The notes under the pieces are model-generated. The model did no database searches. It was not told where the DNA came from and saw nothing but the letters and a program-made list of their open reading frames with translations. From positions 1-24,308 of the forward strand of contig CALCHI010000487.1 of the NCBI GenBank assembly GCA_937901285.1: DNA of 24,308 bases, in the 5' to 3' direction. The position numbers were made by a program, and so were the translations under genes. Positions within the stretch are counted from its first letter, which is position 1, and every line of letters starts with the position of its first letter. Below, piece by piece: positions 13,683-24,308 of the stretch. This DNA comes from UBA8437 sp003445035. Its GTDB lineage: Bacteria > Planctomycetota > Planctomycetia > Planctomycetales > Planctomycetaceae.

Positions 13683-14369
13683 TCAGTCGGCCTCCTCCTC
13701 ACCCGATGCCTCGTCCGAATCGTCGGCTCCAACCGACACCGTCTTGGGCGGCCCCTCGCGGAGCAGGTCCAGAGTTTCGGTCGTCAGCACCAACTGCTTC
13801 TGGTGGAGCAACTTGTAGGCGTTGAGATCGGCGGCGGGCGAGACCCACAGGTTGGGGATATTTCGAGCCGCCCGCCAGATGTCGGTGTCATGAGCGGGAA
13901 TCGCCAGCAGGCTGGAGGTTTCGGTGAGTTCCAGGGCTGCGAGCACGGCGGCGACGTGCCGGGTGCGAGGCTCGGAAATCACGAAATCCTGCAGCAGCGT
14001 CACCTCGTCATCGCGAAACTTGCTGAGCAATGCCTGCCGGGTCGCGCTACGGATCGCCTTCTTGGGCAGCCGGTACGACCAGTCCTTGGGCCGCTTGGCG
14101 AAGGTGTGGCCCCCACCACGACGAACCGGCGACTGTTTCATGCCGGCTCTCGCCCGCCCGGTCCCCTTCTGACGATAGAGCTTGCGGGTGGACCCACGGA
14201 CCTCGCCCCGCGACTTGGTCTTGGAAGCCCCCTGCCTCTGGTTGGCTTCGTACATCACCACCACGTCGTGCAGCAACTGCTTGTTGACATGCAAGGCAAA
14301 ATCATCGAGATCGAGTTTGTAAGACCCGACCTCGTCGCCATTCGTGTCTTTTATCGGCAAGGTGATCAT
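13683..14369 (-). CDS. rplD: 50S ribosomal protein L4 (uL4)
   Basis: L4 helps form the tunnel constriction; in E. coli it also represses the S10 operon through its leader. The 228-residue product has the tunnel loop GSTRKLYRQKGTGRARAGMK and SPVRRGGGHTFAKRPKDWSY (about residues 60-99), then LPKKAIRSATRQALLSKFRD, and the C-terminal LNAYKLLHQKQLVLTTETLD. It ends with an acidic tail (ADDSDEASGEEEAD). The start is ATG at 14369. It lies 56 bases after rplC and 20 before rplW. Regulation through the structured rpsJ leader is possible but not shown. Confidence 0.98.
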   Translation of the reverse strand: MITLPIKDTNGDEVGSYKLDLDDFALHVNKQLLHDVVVMYEANQRQGASKTKSRGEVRGSTRKLYRQKGTGRARAGMKQSPVRRGGGHTFAKRPKDWSYRLPKKAIRSATRQALLSKFRDDEVTLLQDFVISEPRTRHVAAVLAALELTETSSLLAIPAHDTDIWRAARNIPNLWVSPAADLNAYKLLHQKQLVLTTETLDLLREGPPKTVSVGADDSDEASGEEEAD

Positions 14370-14425
14370 GTCGAGGAATCCACTTCAGCGTCCCGGCCCG
14401 ATCGACCGAGTTTTCAATTCGTATT

Positions 14426-15148
14426 TCAGCCCAGCTTGTTGGTTGGACGGATCAGCACGTATCCCCCGGGGGGACCGGGCACGCCGCCCTTGATGAGCAT
14501 CGAGTTGGTCTCGGCATCGACCCGGACCACCTGCATGTGGCGGACCGTGCTACGAGCATTCCCGAAACGGCCAGGCATCCGCGTCCCCTTGAGGACCCTC
14601 GCGGGATCAGCACTCATGCCGATTCCGCCACCGTGCCTGTGCACCCGCTTCACGCCGTGGCTGGCTCGCTGCCCGGCAAAGTTGTGTCGTTTCATCACAC
14701 CGGCGAAGCCACGCCCCTTGCTGGTCCCCACGACGTCGACGTGCGACATCTCGGCGAACAATTCCACCGTCAAGGTCTGCCCCACCTCCAGGTCGACGTT
14801 TTCGCCGTCGACGCGGAATTCGCGAACGAACTTCTTGGGCTCGCAGTTGGCCTTCTCGACCGGCTCAACCCCCGCCTCGGCCCTCGCCTTGGACCGCTTG
14901 CTCGACAACCCGACCACGTGGCCGCGCTGGCTGCGACTGGCCTGGCTGCTCCGGGTGCGACGGCCACCGACGGGTCGCTTCTTGTCCAGGTAACCCAGTT
15001 GCACCGCCTCGTATCCATCCCGCTCGACGGTCTTCAACTGCAACACAACGCACGGACCGGCCTCGACCACGGTGACCGGGATCAAGTCCCCGTCATCGCT
15101 GTAGACCTGCGTCATTCCGACCTTGCGGCCCAGAAGTCCGACCGGCAT
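14426..15148 (-). CDS. rplC: 50S ribosomal protein L3 (uL3)
   Basis: L3 is an early assembly protein whose extension approaches the peptidyl transferase centre. The 240-residue product starts MPVGLLGRKVGMTQVYSDDG and contains VTVVEAGPCVVLQLKTVERD, the long-loop signature TSKGRGFAGVMKRHNFAGQR followed by ASHGVKRVHRHGGGIGM, RMPGRFGNARSTVRHMQVVR, and ends with LIKGGVPGPPGGYVLIRP. A charged segment of about 30 residues near 70-100 (RSQRGHVVGLSSKRSKARAE) is longer than in E. coli L3. The ATG at 15148 has AAGGA about 10 bases upstream. It lies 59 bases after rpsJ. Confidence 0.98.
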   Translation of the reverse strand: MPVGLLGRKVGMTQVYSDDGDLIPVTVVEAGPCVVLQLKTVERDGYEAVQLGYLDKKRPVGGRRTRSSQASRSQRGHVVGLSSKRSKARAEAGVEPVEKANCEPKKFVREFRVDGENVDLEVGQTLTVELFAEMSHVDVVGTSKGRGFAGVMKRHNFAGQRASHGVKRVHRHGGGIGMSADPARVLKGTRMPGRFGNARSTVRHMQVVRVDAETNSMLIKGGVPGPPGGYVLIRPTNKLG

Positions 15149-15207
15149 GTAACCCGTTTCCTTATTGTGGTGACCTGCCGGAAGATTCCGGCCCGTGGAG
15201 GGCCGGG

Positions 15208-15531
15208 TCAGCCGGAGGCCTTGATCTTGATGTCAACTCCGGCCGGCAACGACAGCTTGTTGAGAGCGTCGATCGTCTTTGGTCCCGGCTGGACGATATC
15301 GATCAGCCGCTTGTGAGTCCGAATCTCGAACTGCTCCCGCGACTTCTTGTCGATGTGAGGACTCCTCAACACCGTGTAACGTTCAATACGTGTCGGCAGG
15401 GGAATCGGACCATGCACCTCGGCCCCGGTCCGTTTGGCCGTGTCCACGATTTCCAGCGCGGACTGGTCCAGGACCGAATGGTCGAAGGCCTCCATACGAA
15501 TTCGGAACCGCTTTTGACTGGCGTCGGCCAC
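15208..15531 (-). CDS. rpsJ: 30S ribosomal protein S10 (uS10)
   Basis: S10 is a small-subunit head protein and, as NusE, a transcription antitermination partner of NusB. The 107-residue product contains FRIRMEAFDHSVLDQSALEI, AEVHGPIPLPTRIERYTVLR, SPHIDKKSREQFEIRTHKRL and PAGVDIKIKASG, all canonical. The start is GTG at 15531, with an AGGGGGAG Shine-Dalgarno just upstream. It is the first gene of the S10 group and is preceded by its own promoter and a leader of about 240 bases. tuf, often located between fusA and rpsJ, is absent. Confidence 0.98.
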   Translation of the reverse strand: MADASQKRFRIRMEAFDHSVLDQSALEIVDTAKRTGAEVHGPIPLPTRIERYTVLRSPHIDKKSREQFEIRTHKRLIDIVQPGPKTIDALNKLSLPAGVDIKIKASG

Positions 15532-15556
15532 TCAGGCTCCCCCTAATCTTCAATCC

Positions 15557-15577
15557 GTTCGCGACCGGTTCGCGAAC
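15557..15577 (-). repeat. Perfect hairpin just upstream of the rpsJ ribosome-binding site
   Basis: GTTCGCGA and TCGCGAAC flank a 5-base loop, giving an exact 8-bp stem that ends 25 bases before the rpsJ GTG. It directly follows a T-rich run in the leader RNA. It could regulate ribosome access or be part of an L4-type control structure. The pairing is seen directly; the role is inference. Confidence 0.6.
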
Positions 15578-15582
15578 ACCCG

Positions 15583-15615
15583 AAAAAATATTTCCCGACG
15601 GGCCGAGACCTCGGG
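15583..15615 (-). terminator. Possible attenuator in the rpsJ leader
   Basis: On the minus strand, CCCGAGG and TCGGG/CC arms can pair across 15594-15615 (about 7 bp with a 2-base bulge), followed by AAATA and a run of six T residues at 15588-15583. This lies within the S10 leader about 50-80 bases before rpsJ, where E. coli has an L4-controlled attenuator. The stem is imperfect and the T-run is separated from it by a few A residues, so this is tentative. Confidence 0.35.
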
Positions 15616-15777
15616 CGAGTGCACGGAACCGAGTCGAGCAACCGACCCGTTCGTCCCGCCACGTTCCGCTGCCCTTCTCGGACCGTTTTCCAGTTCAAAT
15701 GTCACCGCCGACCCCCTCGCACCTCGCCGACAACGCCGGGCGAGCGCAAAGCGGTCTCCAACGGTGGAAAACGGGCC

Positions 15778-15806
15778 ATGTTAGAGACGCTCGTGGGCTT
15801 TGTCAA
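15778..15806 (-). promoter_or_regulatory. Sigma-70-type promoter of the S10 group
   Basis: The minus strand carries a perfect -35 box TTGACA at 15801-15806 and TAACAT (4 of 6 consensus matches) at 15778-15783, separated by exactly 17 bases. It sits downstream of the fusA terminator, and the predicted start near 15771 gives rpsJ a leader of about 240 bases. The discriminator after the -10 is GC-rich (GGCCCG). This is the strongest promoter-like sequence in the window. Confidence 0.82.
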
Positions 15807-15842
15807 CGAAACCGAAGCGGCTACAGGACGAGAAAACCCCTC

Positions 15843-15867
15843 AGAAAACCGGAGAAGACAATCTCCG
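15843..15867 (-). terminator. Probable intrinsic terminator after fusA
   Basis: CGGAGA and TCTCCG pair exactly around a 6-base loop (15850-15867), followed on the minus strand by G and a run of four T residues (15848-15845). It lies 45 bases after the fusA stop and just before the S10 promoter, where the str unit should end. The stem is short and the T-run modest, so termination may be partial. Confidence 0.55.
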
Positions 15868-15911
15868 AATCAGCCGATTCTCCCGGCTCACAAATCGACC
15901 GATTCGTGCGT

Positions 15912-18081
<2,170 letters not shown>

Positions 18082-18092
<11 letters not shown>

Positions 18093-18555
18093 AATGCGCG
18101 AAGGCCTTGTTCGCGTCGGCCATCCGGTGAACGTTGTCCCGGGTGGTCATCGCGGCGCCTTCCCTGTTGAAGGCCGAAATCAACTCTTCGGCCAGTCGCA
18201 GATGGATCGGCCGTCCCTTCTTATCCCGGATGGCCGCCAGAATCCATCGGATCGCCAAGGTCTGACGTCGCTTCTGATTGACCGGTGTCGGCACCTGGTA
18301 GGTCGCTCCGCCCACCCGCTTGGACCGCACTTCAATCATCGGCTTGATGTTCTCGATAGCCTGCGTGAAGACCTCGATGGGCTCCTCTCCCGAGACCCGT
18401 TCGCCGATCACATCCAGCGCGTTGTAGAAGACCCGCTGCGCGATGCTCTTTTTGCCGTCGTGCATCAGGCAGTTGACGAACTTCGAGGCCAGCACGGAAT
18501 CGAACCGAGGATCGGGCTTCAACTGAGCGGCACTGGCAGTAAAACGCTTGGGCAT
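18082..18555 (-). CDS. rpsG: 30S ribosomal protein S7 (uS7)
   Basis: S7 nucleates assembly of the small-subunit head and lines the E site. From the ATG at 18555 it has 157 residues, beginning MPKRFTASAAQLKPDPRFDS, followed by LASKFVNCLMHDGKKSIAQR, ENIKPMIEVRSKRVGGATYQ, VPTPVNQKRRQTLAIRWILA, and ending ANKAFAHFAW. The open frame continues to 18609 without family sequence, so 18555 is used. No clear Shine-Dalgarno precedes this ATG (CGGTTCTTCCCG), unlike most genes here. It lies 63 bases after rpsL, and its stop lies inside fusA by 11 bases. Confidence 0.98.
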
Positions 18556-18618
18556 CGGGAAGAACCGGGCGAATCGGATTGGGAGGACCAGGGTGGCAAC
18601 GGTCAGCACACCCAGGTG

Positions 18619-18990
18619 TTACTGGGGTTTCTTGGCTCCGTAGCGGCTGCGAGCCTGGCGACGATCTTCGACGCCAAGCGTATCAAGCACCCCACGAATG
18701 ATCTTGTATCGGACACCGGGCAAGTCACGCACCCGGCCACCGCGAACGAGCACAATCGAGTGCTCCTGCAGGTTGTGGCCTTCACCGGGAATGTAAGCGG
18801 TGACTTCCTTGCCGTTAGAGAGTCGGACACGGGCGACCTTCCGCAAAGCCGAGTTGGGCTTCTTGGGAGTCACCGTCTTCACCTGAAGGCAAACCCCCCG
18901 CTTCTGCGGGCAGCCTTCCAGCAATGGCGTGTTGCTCTTGGAACGCCTCCGCCGCCGCGGTTTGCGTACCAGTTGGTTAATCGTCGGCAC
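18619..18990 (-). CDS. rpsL: 30S ribosomal protein S12 (uS12), arginine at residue 88
   Basis: S12 sits at the decoding site and controls accuracy. From the GTG at 18990 it has 123 residues, the family length: MPTINQLVRKPRRRRRSKSN, then KRGVCLQVKTVTPKKPNSAL, KEVTAYIPGEGHNLQEHSIV, and RGGRVRDLPGVRYKIIRGVL. K43 is present, but residue 88, nearly always Lys, is Arg (CGT at 18729-18727); Asp89 is kept. The frame extends to a TTG at 19062, but that codon is part of the -35 box, so the longer form would not be transcribed from this promoter. AGGCGG lies 5 bases before the GTG. Confidence 0.97.
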   Translation of the reverse strand: MPTINQLVRKPRRRRRSKSNTPLLEGCPQKRGVCLQVKTVTPKKPNSALRKVARVRLSNGKEVTAYIPGEGHNLQEHSIVLVRGGRVRDLPGVRYKIIRGVLDTLGVEDRRQARSRYGAKKPQ

Positions 18991-19033
18991 AGGGTCCGCC
19001 TGAAAATAACGGGGCAACAGTCGTGAATCGCCC

Positions 19034-19062
19034 ACTCTATTGCGCCCCCGGGGCGCCGTCAA
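19034..19062 (-). promoter_or_regulatory. Sigma-70-type promoter of rpsL-rpsG-fusA with a dyad spacer
   Basis: The minus strand has TTGACG (5 of 6) at 19057-19062 and TAGAGT (4 of 6) at 19034-19039, separated by 17 bases. The spacer is nearly filled by a perfect dyad, GCGCCCC-C-GGGGCGC (plus strand, 19042-19056). The discriminator is GC-rich (GGGCG). Transcription would start near 19027, about 37 bases before the rpsL GTG. It lies in the 118-base rpoC-rpsL gap. The dyad could bind a dimeric regulator, or form a hairpin ending read-through from rpoC, though no T-run follows. Confidence 0.65.
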
Positions 19063-19108
19063 GCGATGGGATTCGAAGAGCCGGAGGGTCCCACCCCTCG
19101 ATCGTGGG

Positions 19109-23530
<4,422 letters not shown>

Positions 23531-23619
23531 GTGACTTGCTCCTGGCTATGTTGCCGTTTGGATGCCTGTGTCTTACCTGCAGTCGTCTGACCGCAGTCCC
23601 TCTCGGGGATCCTTCCGGT

Positions 23620-24308
<689 letters not shown>

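Noticed and set aside
18991..19062. N-terminal extension of S12 from a TTG at 19062
   Set aside because: That TTG is part of the -35 box, and the family start (PTINQL) begins at the GTG at 18990, giving the standard 123 residues.

Overview
The window is one uninterrupted run of housekeeping genes, all on the minus strand and therefore read right to left. It holds the end of rpoB, complete rpoC, the str genes (rpsL, rpsG, fusA), and the fused S10, spc and alpha ribosomal-protein operons, ending in rplQ, which runs off the left edge. I recognise 32 protein genes (30 complete). I see no plus-strand gene, RNA gene, mobile element or CRISPR array. Base composition is GC-rich throughout, with no patch that looks foreign.

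The organism is most likely a member of the Planctomycetota. This is inferred from remembered protein signatures: RpoA beginning MRIRWRGLELPS, an L15 N-terminus containing DVHRGI, an unusually long L17 with insertions, and a str-operon EF-G that resembles the spd class (spirochaetes, planctomycetes, deltaproteobacteria). Gene order is the ancient bacterial one with losses. tuf is missing between fusA and rpsJ, rpmD between rpsE and rplO, adk and infA around map, and rpsD between rpsK and rpoA.

Layout in transcription order. 24308-19109: RNA polymerase beta (C-terminal part) and beta-prime. 19062-15912: a promoter with a perfect dyad in its spacer, then rpsL-rpsG-fusA and a probable terminator. 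15911-15532: a 380-base intergenic region with that terminator, a near-consensus sigma-70 promoter (TTGACA-17-TAACAT) and a structured leader of about 240 bases. 15531-9720: rpsJ, rplC, rplD, rplW, rplB, rpsS, rplV, rpsC, rplP, rpmC, rpsQ (S10). 9661-3085: rplN, rplX, rplE, rpsN, rpsH, rplF, rplR, rpsE, rplO, secY, map (spc). 3008-1: a promoter with a perfect TATAAT box, then rpmJ, rpsM, rpsK, rpoA, rplQ (alpha).

Together these genes supply the core RNA polymerase subunits, about half of the ribosomal proteins, a translational GTPase, the membrane channel for nascent proteins and the enzyme that removes their initiator methionine. No undescribed system stands out. The interesting signals are local: a Gly/Arg-repeat tail on S5 that recalls eukaryotic RPS2, a divergent EF-G, arginine at the streptomycin-linked residue 88 of S12, a 62-base rpsC/rplP coding overlap, enlarged L17 and L29, and three readable promoters with GC-rich discriminators.
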